A stretch of DNA of 6,615 bases, from NCBI GenBank assembly GCA_913774725.1, contig CAJYIG010000323.1, forward strand, positions 1-6,615, given 5' to 3'. A program made the translations under genes and the position numbers. The stretch comes from an uncultured Curtobacterium sp. GTDB taxonomy: Bacteria > Actinomycetota > Actinomycetes > Actinomycetales > Microbacteriaceae. A model generated the notes under the pieces. It ran no database searches. It worked only from the letters and a program-made list of their open reading frames with translations, and was not told where the DNA came from. Positions within the stretch are counted from its first letter, which is position 1. The number at the start of each line of letters is the position of its first letter. This document shows positions 1-6,615 of the stretch, piece by piece.

Positions 1-1
1 C

Positions 2-3000
2 GTCGACACCGAGGCCGGACGCATCATCGAGGACGACGAGGTCAAGCGTTCGCTCGCGACCTCCGGCCCGTGGGGCGAGTGGCTCGAGACCGGGCGCATC
101 AACCTCGCCGACCTGCCGGAGCGCGAGCACATCGTGCACACCCCGGCGTCGGTCACCCGTCGCCAGCGCGCCTTCGGCTACACCGAGGAAGAGGTGCGCA
201 TCCTGCTCCGCCCGATGGCGCAGACCGGCGCTGAGCCGCTCGGCGCCATGGGTTCGGACACGCCGATCGCCGTGCTCTCCGAGCGACCCCGCCTGCTGTT
301 CGACTACTTCACGCAGCAGTTCGCGCAGGTGACGAACCCGCCGCTCGACTCGATCCGCGAGCAGGTCATCACCTCGATGGGGATGGGCCTCGGGCCGGAG
401 CGCAACCTGCTGAGCGCCGGGCCGGAGCACGCGAAGCAGATCGTGCTCGACTTCCCGGTCATCGACAACGACGAGCTGGCGAAGATCCAGCACTTCGAGA
501 CGGAGTCCGGGCGCCACCTCACGGTGACGATCAAGGGCCTGTACCGCGTCGACGCGGGCAAGAAGGCGATGCAGAAGCGCATCGCGGCGGTCTGCGACGA
601 GGTCGACCAGGCGATCGAGTCGGGCAGGCAGTTCATCGTGCTGTCCGACCGTGACGGCAACGCCGAGCAGGCGCCCGTCCCGAGCCTCCTGCTGCTCGCG
701 GCCGTGCACCACCACCTCATCCGCACCGAACAGCGCATGAAGGTCGGGCTCATCGTCGAGGCCGGCGACGTGCGCGAGGTCCACCACGTCGCCACCCTGA
801 TCGGGTACGGCGCCTCGGCGATCAACCCGTACCTGGCGATGGAGACGTGCGAGAACCTCGTGCGTTCGGGCATGATCACCGGCATCACGCCGGAGCAGGC
901 CGTGAAGAACGTCATCAAGGCGCTCGGCAAGGGCGTCCTGAAGATCATGTCGAAGATGGGCATCTCCACGGTGTCCAGCTACGCCGGTGCCCAGGCGTTC
1001 GAGGCGGTCGGCCTCAGCCAGGAGTTCGTCGACCGGTACTTCACCGGGACCTCGTCGATCCTCGGCGGTGTCGGCATCGAGGTCATCGCGAAGGAGAACG
1101 CCGAGCGCCACGCCCAGGCGTACCCGCAGGACGGTGCGGTGCTCTCGCACGAGCGGCTGCAGACCGGCGGCGAGTACCAGTGGCGCCGCGAGGGTCCGCC
1201 GCACCTGTTCAACCCGGACACGGTCTTCCGGCTGCAGCACGCCACGCGGGCCCGTCGGTACGACATCTTCCGCGAGTACTCGCAGGCGGTCGACGACCAG
1301 TCCGAGGAACTCATGACGCTCCGCGGGCTGTTCCGGTTCCGCCACGGCGTCCGGAAGCCGATCGCGCTGGACGAGGTCGAGCCGATCGAGTCGATCGTGA
1401 AGCGGTTCAACACGGGCGCGATGTCCTACGGGTCGATCTCACAGGAGGCCCACGAGACCCTCGCGATCGCGATGAACCGCCTCGGTGCGCGCTCGAACAC
1501 GGGCGAGGGCGGCGAGGACGTCGAGCGCCTGCTCGACCCCGAGCGCCGCAGCGCGATCAAGCAGGTCGCGTCCGGGCGCTTCGGCGTCACGAGCATGTAC
1601 CTGACGCACGCCACCGACATCCAGCTGAAGATGGCGCAGGGCGCGAAGCCCGGCGAGGGCGGCCAGCTGCCCCCGACGAAGGTGTACCCCTGGGTCGCGC
1701 GCACCCGCCACGCGACCGCCGGCGTCGGGCTCATCTCGCCGCCGCCGCACCACGACATCTACTCCATCGAGGACCTCAAGCAGCTCATCTTCGACGTCAA
1801 GCGGGCGAACCCGTCCGCTCGCGTCCACGTGAAGCTGGTGAGCCAGTCCGGCATCGGCGCGGTCGCCGCGGGCGTGACGAAGGCCCTGGCCGACGTCGTG
1901 CTCGTCTCCGGCCACGACGGCGGGACGGGGGCGTCCCCGCTCAACTCGCTCAAGCACGCGGGCACCCCGTGGGAGATCGGCCTGGCCGAGACCCAGCAGA
2001 CCCTCATGCTGAACGGGATGCGCGACCGGGTGGTCGTGCAGGTCGACGGGCAGATGAAGACCGGCCGTGACGTGGTCGTGGCGGCGCTGCTCGGCGCCGA
2101 GGAGTACGGCTTCGCGACCGCTCCGCTCGTCGTCGAGGGCTGCATCCTGATGCGCGTCTGCCACCTGGACACCTGCCCGGTGGGGGTCGCGACGCAGAAC
2201 CCCGAGCTCCGCAAGCGCTTCACGGGCAAGCCCGAGTTCGTCGTGAACTTCTTCGAGTTCATCGCACAAGAGGTCCGTGAGCTCCTCGCCGAGCTCGGCT
2301 TCCGCTCGCTCGACGAGGCGATCGGGCAGGTGGACGCGCTCGACACCGACCGTGCCGTGGAGCACTGGAAGGCGTCCGGGCTCGACCTCGCGCCCGTCCT
2401 GCACGGACCGGAGTTCGCCCGCGACGAGCCCCGCCGGCACGTCCGCGAGCAGGACCACGAGCTCGACGAGCACTTCGACGTGCAGCTCATCGCGCAGACG
2501 GCGGACGTCCTCGAGCACGGCGGCTCCGTCGCGCTCGACCTGCCGATCCGCAACACCGAGCGGGCCGTCGGCACCATGCTCGGTCACGAGGTCACGCTGC
2601 GGCACGGCGAGCACGGCCTGCCCGCCGGGTCGATCGACGTCACGCTGCGCGGATCTGCCGGACAGTCGCTCGGTGCGTTCCTGCCCGCAGGCATCACGCT
2701 CCGCCTGGTCGGCGACAGCAACGACTACGTCGGCAAGGGCCTGTCCGGCGGCGCGATCGTCGTCCGCCCGGACACCGAGTCCGGCTTCGACCCGTCGGAG
2801 AACGTCATCGCGGGGAACGTCATCGGCTACGGCGCGACGCAGGGGAGCATGTTCATCCGCGGCATCGTGGGCGAGCGCTTCCTCGTCCGGAACTCCGGCG
2901 CCACGGCGGTCGTCGAGGGTGTGGGCGACCACGCACTCGAGTACATGACCGGCGGGCTCGCGCTGATCCTGGGCGAGACCGGTCGGAACCTCGGCGCCGG

Positions 3001-3325
3001 CATGTCCGGCGGGACCGCGTACGTGCGCGGGCTCCGTCGGGAGCACGTGAACGCCGACGCACTCGCCACCGGCGAGCTGCGGCTCGAGGAGCTCGACAGC
3101 GCCGACGTCGAGATCGTCACCGACCTGCTCCGGCAGCACCTCGCGGAGACCGGGTCGACCGTCGCCGGCGACCTGCTCGAGTCCGGCGACCTGGGCGACT
3201 TCGTCAAGGTGCTCCCGCGCGACTACGCCGCGGTGCTCGCGACCCGTCAGCAGGCGGTGGACGAGGGCCTCGACCCGGACGGCACCGTCGTCTGGAACCG
3301 CATCCTGGAGGTGACCGGTGGCTGA
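2..3325 (+). CDS. gltB: Glutamate synthase (NADPH) large subunit, 5'-truncated by the window edge
   Basis: This is the alpha subunit of bacterial glutamate synthase, a cytoplasmic enzyme. It hydrolyses glutamine, channels the ammonia to 2-oxoglutarate and reduces the iminoglutarate at FMN with electrons from GltD. The frame is open from base 2, so there is no start here; 1107 residues are visible of about 1500 usual for the family. Window residues 1-20 ([19 protein letters not shown]) resemble the end of the class II glutaminase domain, whose catalytic Cys1 lies upstream. The central domain follows at about 80-390 ([13 protein letters not shown] near 81; [18 protein letters not shown] near 220). 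The FMN/synthase domain spans about 440-810, with GAMSYGS around Met474, [11 protein letters not shown], and the 3Fe-4S cysteines C714, C720 and C725 in C-x5-C-x4-C spacing. The C-terminal GXGXG beta-helix spans about 850-1040 ([20 protein letters not shown]). No frameshift or missing key residue is seen. The stop overlaps a possible small ORF, and gltD begins 59 bases later. Identity is near certain; the cofactor type (NADPH) is inferred from the two-subunit organisation. Confidence 0.97.
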   Translation, partial: VDTEAGRIIEDDEVKRSLATSGPWGEWLETGRINLADLPEREHIVHTPASVTRRQRAFGYTEEEVRILLRPMAQTGAEPLGAMGSDTPIAVLSERPRLLFDYFTQQFAQVTNPPLDSIREQVITSMGMGLGPERNLLSAGPEHAKQIVLDFPVIDNDELAKIQHFETESGRHLTVTIKGLYRVDAGKKAMQKRIAAVCDEVDQAIESGRQFIVLSDRDGNAEQAPVPSLLLLAAVHHHLIRTEQRMKVGLIVEAGDVREVHHVATLIGYGASAINPYLAMETCENLVRSGMITGITPEQAVKNVIKALGKGVLKIMSKMGISTVSSYAGAQAFEAVGLSQEFVDRYFTGTSSILGGVGIEVIAKENAERHAQAYPQDGAVLSHERLQTGGEYQWRREGPPHLFNPDTVFRLQHATRARRYDIFREYSQAVDDQSEELMTLRGLFRFRHGVRKPIALDEVEPIESIVKRFNTGAMSYGSISQEAHETLAIAMNRLGARSNTGEGGEDVERLLDPERRSAIKQVASGRFGVTSMYLTHATDIQLKMAQGAKPGEGGQLPPTKVYPWVARTRHATAGVGLISPPPHHDIYSIEDLKQLIFDVKRANPSARVHVKLVSQSGIGAVAAGVTKALADVVLVSGHDGGTGASPLNSLKHAGTPWEIGLAETQQTLMLNGMRDRVVVQVDGQMKTGRDVVVAALLGAEEYGFATAPLVVEGCILMRVCHLDTCPVGVATQNPELRKRFTGKPEFVVNFFEFIAQEVRELLAELGFRSLDEAIGQVDALDTDRAVEHWKASGLDLAPVLHGPEFARDEPRRHVREQDHELDEHFDVQLIAQTADVLEHGGSVALDLPIRNTERAVGTMLGHEVTLRHGEHGLPAGSIDVTLRGSAGQSLGAFLPAGITLRLVGDSNDYVGKGLSGGAIVVRPDTESGFDPSENVIAGNVIGYGATQGSMFIRGIVGERFLVRNSGATAVVEGVGDHALEYMTGGLALILGETGRNLGAGMSGGTAYVRGLRREHVNADALATGELRLEELDSADVEIVTDLLRQHLAETGSTVAGDLLESGDLGDFVKVLPRDYAAVLATRQQAVDEGLDPDGTVVWNRILEVTGG

Positions 3326-3392
3326 CCGCACCGCGACCCCCACGTCCATCCCCAGCACCACCCAGCACGAGCAGGAGGCGAACCGTGGCTGA
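3318..3392 (+). CDS. Possible 24-residue leader or coupling ORF between gltB and gltD
   Basis: A GTG at 3318 opens a 24-codon frame ending in TGA at 3390-3392. The peptide starts [20 protein letters not shown]; it is hydrophilic and Thr/Ser/Pro-rich, and I do not recognise it. It has a good Shine-Dalgarno, GGAGG at 3307-3311, six bases before the GTG. Its start overlaps the gltB stop in the 8-base string GTGGCTGA, and its own stop overlaps the gltD start in the same 8-base string. The geometry would allow translation to pass from gltB to gltD by termination and reinitiation. The alternative is that it is non-coding debris of a duplicated gltD start region, since the upstream copy also encodes Met-Ala-Asp as gltD does. 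No function can be assigned. Coding status is uncertain. Confidence 0.33.
   Translation: MADRTATPTSIPSTTQHEQEANRG
3374..3378 (+). promoter_or_regulatory. gltD ribosome binding site
   Basis: GGAGG (within AGGAGG at 3373-3378) lies six bases before the GTG at 3385, which is optimal spacing. It decides the gltD start, together with the family-typical N-terminus MADPKGFLK. The same element, start codon and spacing occur 67 bases upstream with three differences over 21 bases. Confidence 0.85.
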
Positions 3393-4842
3393 CCCGAAGG
3401 GCTTCCTCAAGGTGCAGGAGCGCGAGCTCCCGCCCCGTCGACCCGTCCCCGTGCGGCTCATGGACTGGAAGGAGGTCTACGAGCAGCAGGAGTCCGGCGC
3501 CCTGAAGCGGCAGGCCGGTCGCTGCATGGACTGCGGCGTGCCCTTCTGCCACCAGGGCTGCCCGCTCGGCAACCTCATCCCGGAGTGGAACGACCTGACG
3601 TGGCGCGGTGAGGGCCGCCAGGCGATCGAGCGGCTGCACGCCACGAACAACTTCCCGGAGTTCACCGGCAAGCTCTGCCCGGCCCCGTGCGAGGCGTCCT
3701 GTGTGCTCGGCATCAACCAGCCGCCGGTGACCATCAAGCAGGTCGAGGTCTCGATCATCGACGAGGCGTACAAGAACGGCTGGGTGACCCCGCACCCGCC
3801 GGAGCGCCTGACGGGCAAGACCGTCGCGGTCGTGGGCTCCGGTCCCGCCGGCCTGGCCGCCGCCCAGCAGCTCACGCGGGCGGGGCACACCGTCGCCGTC
3901 TACGAGCGTGACGACCGGATCGGCGGGCTGCTCCGCTACGGCATCCCGGACTTCAAGATGGAGAAGCGGCAGATCGACGCGCGCCTCGCGCAGATGCAGG
4001 CCGAGGGCACCCGCTTCCGCGCCGGTGTCGAGATCGGTGTCGACATCACGTGGGACGACCTGAAGTCCCGCTACGACGCGGTCGTCGTCGCCACCGGCGC
4101 CACGGTGCCGCGCGACCTCCCGATCCCGGGACGCGACCTCGCGGGCGTGCACTACGCCATGGAGTACCTCGTCCAGCAGAACAAGGCGAACGCCGGCACG
4201 ACCGTCGACAACCAGGTCACGGCCGAGGGCAAGCACGTCGTCGTCATCGGCGGCGGCGACACCGGCGCGGACTGCATCGGCACCGCCCACCGCCAGGGCG
4301 CACTCAGCGTCACGAACCTGGCGATCGGCAAGCAGCCGCCGCTCGAGCGTCCGTCCGAGCAGCCCTGGCCGATGTTCCCGACGGTGTTCGAGGTCACGAG
4401 CGCCCACGAGGAGGGCGGCGAGCGGCACTTCCTCGCCTCGACCGTCGAGTTCCTCGGCAACAGCGCCGGCGAGGTCCGCGCGCTGCGGGTCGCCGAGACC
4501 GAGTACCTCGACGGCCGTCGGGTCCCGAAGGCCGGCACCGAGCGGGAGATCCCCGCGGACCTGGTCCTCATCGCGATGGGCTTCACCGGCCCCGAGACGG
4601 ACACGATCGAGCCGCAGCTCGGACTGCCCACGACGGTGTCCGGCGCGGTCGCGCGTCAGGCGGACTACTCGACGAACGAGCCCGGCGTGTTCGTCGCGGG
4701 CGACGCCGGCCGCGGCCCGTCGCTCATCGTCTGGGCGATCGCCGAGGGGCGCGCCGCCGCCTCGAAGGTCGATGCGTACCTCGAGGGCTCGACGATCCTG
4801 CCAGCACCGGTCAAGGCGACCGACCGCGCACTCACGGTCTGA
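3385..4842 (+). CDS. gltD: Glutamate synthase (NADPH) small subunit
   Basis: GltD is the beta subunit of glutamate synthase. It oxidises NADPH at FAD and passes electrons through iron-sulfur clusters to the FMN in GltB. It has 485 residues, the usual length. The GTG start has a strong Shine-Dalgarno. The N-terminal cluster domain has C47, C50, C55 and C59 (CMDCGVPFCHQGC) and C98, C102 and C106 (CPAPCEASC), the pattern expected for the low-potential 4Fe-4S centres. The FAD Rossmann motif is VAVVGSGPAGLAAA (147-160). The NADPH-binding Rossmann motif is VVVIGGGDTGADC (285-297). The FAD-closing segment is GVFVAGDAGRGPSLIVWAIAEGR (434-456). All expected motifs are intact. It lies 59 bases after gltB and is almost certainly co-transcribed with it, with a hairpin downstream. 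GltD-like domains also occur in NADPH-dependent ferredoxin oxidoreductases and dihydropyrimidine dehydrogenase, but adjacency to gltB settles the assignment. Confidence 0.97.
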   Translation: MADPKGFLKVQERELPPRRPVPVRLMDWKEVYEQQESGALKRQAGRCMDCGVPFCHQGCPLGNLIPEWNDLTWRGEGRQAIERLHATNNFPEFTGKLCPAPCEASCVLGINQPPVTIKQVEVSIIDEAYKNGWVTPHPPERLTGKTVAVVGSGPAGLAAAQQLTRAGHTVAVYERDDRIGGLLRYGIPDFKMEKRQIDARLAQMQAEGTRFRAGVEIGVDITWDDLKSRYDAVVVATGATVPRDLPIPGRDLAGVHYAMEYLVQQNKANAGTTVDNQVTAEGKHVVVIGGGDTGADCIGTAHRQGALSVTNLAIGKQPPLERPSEQPWPMFPTVFEVTSAHEEGGERHFLASTVEFLGNSAGEVRALRVAETEYLDGRRVPKAGTEREIPADLVLIAMGFTGPETDTIEPQLGLPTTVSGAVARQADYSTNEPGVFVAGDAGRGPSLIVWAIAEGRAAASKVDAYLEGSTILPAPVKATDRALTV

Positions 4843-4881
4843 CGCCGTGAACGCACACGGAACACCGGTCCACCGATGAGC

Positions 4882-4921
4882 AGCAGGCCACCGGCACTCG
4901 ATAGGGTGCTGGTGGCCTGCT
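4882..4921 (+). terminator. Hairpin after gltD, probable gltBD terminator
   Basis: The arms AGCAGGCCACCGGCAC (4882-4897) and GTGCTGGTGGCCTGCT (4906-4921) pair over 16 positions with one G-U wobble. Two further pairs (4898-4905 as a wobble, 4899-4904) close the tip to a four-base loop at 4900-4903. The hairpin starts 39 bases after the gltD stop. There is no T-run after it, only CTCGTTCC, which is common for actinobacterial terminators but weakens the call. A regulatory or attenuating role is possible because a -10-like sequence lies at the tip. Confidence 0.6.
4902..4907 (+). promoter_or_regulatory. Candidate -10 element for pyk
   Basis: TAGGGT preceded by CGA fits the actinobacterial TANNNT -10 pattern. 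It would put transcription start near 4914 and give a leader of roughly 68 bases to the pyk TTG. No convincing -35 is seen 16-18 bases upstream (AGCAGC at 4879-4884). The motif is short and could be chance. Confidence 0.3.
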
Positions 4922-4925
4922 CTCG

Positions 4926-4950
4926 TTCCGCGCGGCCCCACAGCGCGGAA
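4926..4950. repeat. Perfect 8-bp inverted repeat upstream of pyk
   Basis: TTCCGCGC (4926-4933) is the exact reverse complement of GCGCGGAA (4943-4950), separated by nine bases. It ends 20 bases before the pyk ribosome binding site and falls in the expected pyk leader. It could be an mRNA hairpin, a repressor operator, or a second part of the gltD-distal terminator region. Which of these applies cannot be seen from sequence. Confidence 0.5.
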
Positions 4951-4970
4951 ACCGGCACCACCCACCACCC

Positions 4971-4976
4971 GAAGGA
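4971..4976 (+). promoter_or_regulatory. pyk ribosome binding site
   Basis: GAAGGA lies five bases before the TTG at 4982. It supports the rare TTG as the true start, because no ATG or GTG at a position matching the family N-terminus has a comparable site. Confidence 0.7.
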
Positions 4977-4981
4977 ATCCA

Positions 4982-6427
4982 TTGAGACGCGCAAAGATCG
5001 TTTCGACGCTCGGACCGGCAACGTCGGAGTACGAGACCGTCAAGGAGATCATCGAGGCGGGCGTCGACGTCGCCCGACTCAACCTCAGCCACGGTGACTA
5101 CAGCGTCCACGAGGCCAACTACGAGAACGTCCGTCGCGCCGCCGCGGACCTCGGCAAGCCGGTCGCGATCCTCGTCGACCTGCAGGGTCCGAAGATCCGC
5201 CTCGCGAAGTTCGCCGACGGCCCGCACGAGCTCGCCGTCGGCGACGTCTTCACGATCACCACCGAGGACGTCCCCGGCTCGAAGGAGATCTGCGGCACGA
5301 CGTTCAAGGGCCTGCCGCAGGACGTCAAGCCCGGCGACCCGCTGCTCATCGACGACGGCCGTGTCCGCCTGCGCGTGCTCGACACCGACGGCGTGCGCGT
5401 GCGCACCGAGGTGGTCGTCGCCGGCACGGTCTCGAACAACAAGGGCATCAACCTGCCCGGCGTCGCCGTCAACGTCCCCGCGCTGAGCGAGAAGGACGAG
5501 GCGGACCTCCGCTGGGCGATCCGCCAGGGCGCCGACCTCATCGCACTGTCGTTCGTGCGCAACGCCGCCGACGTCGACCGTGCCCACGAGATCATGGACG
5601 AGGAGGGCAAGCGCCTCCCGATCATCGCCAAGGTCGAGAAGCCGCAGGCCGTCGACGCGCTCGAGGAGATCATCGACGCCTTCGACAGCATCATGGTCGC
5701 CCGCGGTGACCTCGGCGTCGAGCTCCCGCTCGAGGCCGTCCCGATCGTGCAGAAGCGCGCCGTCGAGCTGTCCCGCCGCATGGCGAAGCCGGTCATCGTC
5801 GCGACGCAGATGCTCGAGTCGATGATCTCGTCGCCGATCCCGACCCGCGCGGAGACCTCCGACGTCGCGAACGCCGTGCTCGACGGCGCGGACGCGGTCA
5901 TGCTCTCCGGCGAGACCAGCGTCGGCGAGTACCCCGTGCAGACCGTCCGCACGATGGCCCGCATCGTCGAGTCGACCGAGGACCACGGCCTCGAGCGCAT
6001 CGCCCCGCTCGGCACGAAGCCGCGCACGCTCGGTGGAGCGATCACGCTCGCCGCGGTCGAGATCGCGGAGTTCACCGAGGCGTCCTACCTCTGCGTGTTC
6101 ACCGAGTCCGGTGACTCGGCACGTCGCATGTCGCGCCTCCGCCACGGCCTGCCGATCATCGCGTTCACCCCGAACGAGGCCACGCGTCGCCGCATGGCGC
6201 TCACCTGGGGTGTCCGCTCGTTCCTCGTGGAGCGCAAGACCCACACCGACGAGCTGTTCTCGCAGGTCGACGACGTGCTGCTCGCGAACGGTCTCGCCGC
6301 CCCCGGTGACCGGGTCATCGTGACGGCGGGTTCGCCCCCCGGACTCGAGGGCTCGACGAACGACCTGCGGGTGCACCGCGTCGGCGACGCGCACGCCGAG
6401 GCGGCTCCCGCCTACGTGCGGGACTGA
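4982..6427 (+). CDS. pyk: Pyruvate kinase
   Basis: Pyruvate kinase transfers phosphate from phosphoenolpyruvate to ADP, giving pyruvate and ATP in the last step of glycolysis; it is cytoplasmic and usually a tetramer. The protein has 481 residues, normal for bacteria. The TTG start gives MRRAKIVSTLGPATS, the typical family opening, and has an adjacent ribosome binding site. The A domain (1-68 and about 166-335) is a TIM barrel with ARLNLSHG (31-38; R32, N34, S36), D66, catalytic K217 with metal ligand E219 (IIAKVEK), RGDLGVE (241-247; metal ligand D243) and ATQMLESM (274-281; T275). The B lid domain is about 69-165. The C-terminal domain is about 345-475, with the effector-loop-like segment TESGDSARRMSRLRHG. 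LQGPK at 67-71 carries the L/Q/K set reported for K+-independent pyruvate kinases. The gene lies 139 bases after gltD behind a hairpin, so it probably has its own promoter. A long hairpin follows it. All catalytic motifs are intact. Confidence 0.97.
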   Translation: MRRAKIVSTLGPATSEYETVKEIIEAGVDVARLNLSHGDYSVHEANYENVRRAAADLGKPVAILVDLQGPKIRLAKFADGPHELAVGDVFTITTEDVPGSKEICGTTFKGLPQDVKPGDPLLIDDGRVRLRVLDTDGVRVRTEVVVAGTVSNNKGINLPGVAVNVPALSEKDEADLRWAIRQGADLIALSFVRNAADVDRAHEIMDEEGKRLPIIAKVEKPQAVDALEEIIDAFDSIMVARGDLGVELPLEAVPIVQKRAVELSRRMAKPVIVATQMLESMISSPIPTRAETSDVANAVLDGADAVMLSGETSVGEYPVQTVRTMARIVESTEDHGLERIAPLGTKPRTLGGAITLAAVEIAEFTEASYLCVFTESGDSARRMSRLRHGLPIIAFTPNEATRRRMALTWGVRSFLVERKTHTDELFSQVDDVLLANGLAAPGDRVIVTAGSPPGLEGSTNDLRVHRVGDAHAEAAPAYVRD

Positions 6428-6452
6428 CACCCGGTCACCGCACCCGGTCACC
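6428..6452 (+). repeat. 12-bp direct repeat just after the pyk stop
   Basis: CACCCGGTCACC occurs at 6428-6439 and again at 6441-6452, separated by a single G (period 13). It begins at the first base after the stop codon. It probably reflects a local slippage duplication in the 3' untranslated region; no function is evident. Confidence 0.7.
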
Positions 6453-6456
6453 ACGA

Positions 6457-6520
6457 CGACAGGGCGCGGACGGGAGGCACGGCGCGACACCGCGCACGGC
6501 TTCCGGTCCGCGCCCTGTCG
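6457..6520 (+). terminator. Long compound hairpin after pyk, probable terminator
   Basis: CGACAGGGCGCGGAC (6457-6471) pairs perfectly with 6506-6520 over 15 bases. After one G-G mismatch the stem continues with six more pairs, 6473-6478 with 6499-6504 (one G-U). An inner GCGCG (6482-6486) pairs with CGCGC (6491-6495) around a four-base loop. The whole folds into one long rod beginning 29 bases after the pyk stop. No T-run follows (CGTTCCCC). The near symmetry means it could terminate transcription from both sides, so a convergent gene may lie beyond the window. Confidence 0.65.
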
Positions 6521-6542
6521 CGTTCCCCGGTGGGGCCACCCG

Positions 6543-6560
6543 GCACCCGTGCACCCGTGC
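6543..6560. repeat. 8-bp tandem repeat, 2.25 copies
   Basis: The unit GCACCCGT is repeated twice in tandem and followed by GC. It lies in the non-coding tail 6521-6615, where I see no supported gene, RNA or promoter. It is a likely slippage product and is short enough to arise by chance in this base composition. Confidence 0.5.
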
Positions 6561-6615
6561 GCGGTGTGTCGGCGTCTCGCACAGCTCGTCGACCACGGGG
6601 CGCGCCGGACCGGAC

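Noticed and set aside
847..2070. A 407-codon + strand frame inside gltB
   Set aside because: It is an out-of-frame reading of the GltB catalytic domain, dominated by Arg, Pro, Gly and Ala; the GltB frame carries all conserved motifs.
1439..3361. A 640-codon open frame on the - strand opposite gltB
   Set aside because: It mirrors the codon structure of gltB in a very GC-rich sequence. Its product is Arg/Asp/Val/Leu-rich low-complexity sequence with no recognisable domain, whereas the + strand encodes a clear enzyme.
4845..4860. A small CCGTG/CACGG hairpin just after the gltD stop
   Set aside because: Five pairs around a six-base loop are expected by chance here, and the much stronger hairpin at 4882-4921 follows.
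3247..5082. A 611-codon open frame on the - strand across gltD and the pyk leader
   Set aside because: It is antisense to motif-rich GltD and crosses the terminator hairpin; the product resembles no family. It is a shadow of high third-position GC.
4876..5097. A 73-codon ORF starting with ATG in the gltD-pyk gap
   Set aside because: It passes through the hairpin and the dyad, overlaps the pyk start out of frame, has no Shine-Dalgarno, and has an undistinguished sequence.
4832..6490. A 552-codon open frame on the - strand opposite pyk
   Set aside because: Same artefact: composition-driven, no domain, no credible ribosome binding site context, and it starts inside the pyk terminator hairpin.
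6450..6615. An open - strand frame entering from the right edge, possibly the end of a convergent gene
   Set aside because: All readings give Arg/Pro/Gly-rich sequence without recognisable motif, and the frame runs through the hairpin. A convergent gene further out is possible but is not visible here.
1..6615. tRNA or rRNA genes, CRISPR arrays, insertion sequences, phage or defence genes
   Set aside because: None seen: no regularly spaced repeats, no transposase or integrase motifs, and no tRNA-like structure; almost all the sequence is accounted for by three core metabolic genes.

Overview
This window looks like ordinary chromosomal core metabolism from a high-GC actinomycete, most likely Microbacteriaceae (Curtobacterium, Clavibacter or Leifsonia type). 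The evidence is the very GC-rich third codon positions, the GTG and TTG starts, the protein sequences themselves, and the gene order gltB-gltD-pyk, which I recall from that group. No database search was possible. All three main genes lie on the + strand.

Layout. Bases 2-3325 hold the last 1107 residues of the glutamate synthase large subunit GltB; its N-terminal glutaminase domain lies almost entirely upstream of the window. A 59-base gap follows, spanned by a possible 24-codon ORF (3318-3392) that overlaps both neighbours. GltD, the small subunit, occupies 3385-4842 and is complete. The 139-base gap 4843-4981 contains a strong 18-pair hairpin (probable gltBD terminator), a TAGGGT -10-like motif at the tip of that hairpin, a second perfect 8-bp dyad, and the ribosome binding site of pyk. 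Pyruvate kinase (pyk) occupies 4982-6427 and starts at TTG. The last 188 bases hold a 12-bp direct repeat, a very long compound hairpin (probable pyk terminator), an 8-bp tandem repeat, and nothing else that I can support.

Function. GltB and GltD form the NADPH-dependent glutamate synthase (GOGAT). It turns glutamine and 2-oxoglutarate into two glutamates and completes ammonium assimilation together with glutamine synthetase. Pyruvate kinase makes pyruvate and ATP from phosphoenolpyruvate and ADP. The two hairpins suggest two transcription units: gltBD, and pyk as a separate or partly read-through unit.

I found no mobile element, CRISPR array, RNA gene, defence system or undescribed multi-gene system. 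The observations most worth checking are the duplicated translation-start region between gltB and gltD, which creates two identical 8-base stop/start overlaps, and the overlap of terminator and promoter-like signals ahead of pyk.
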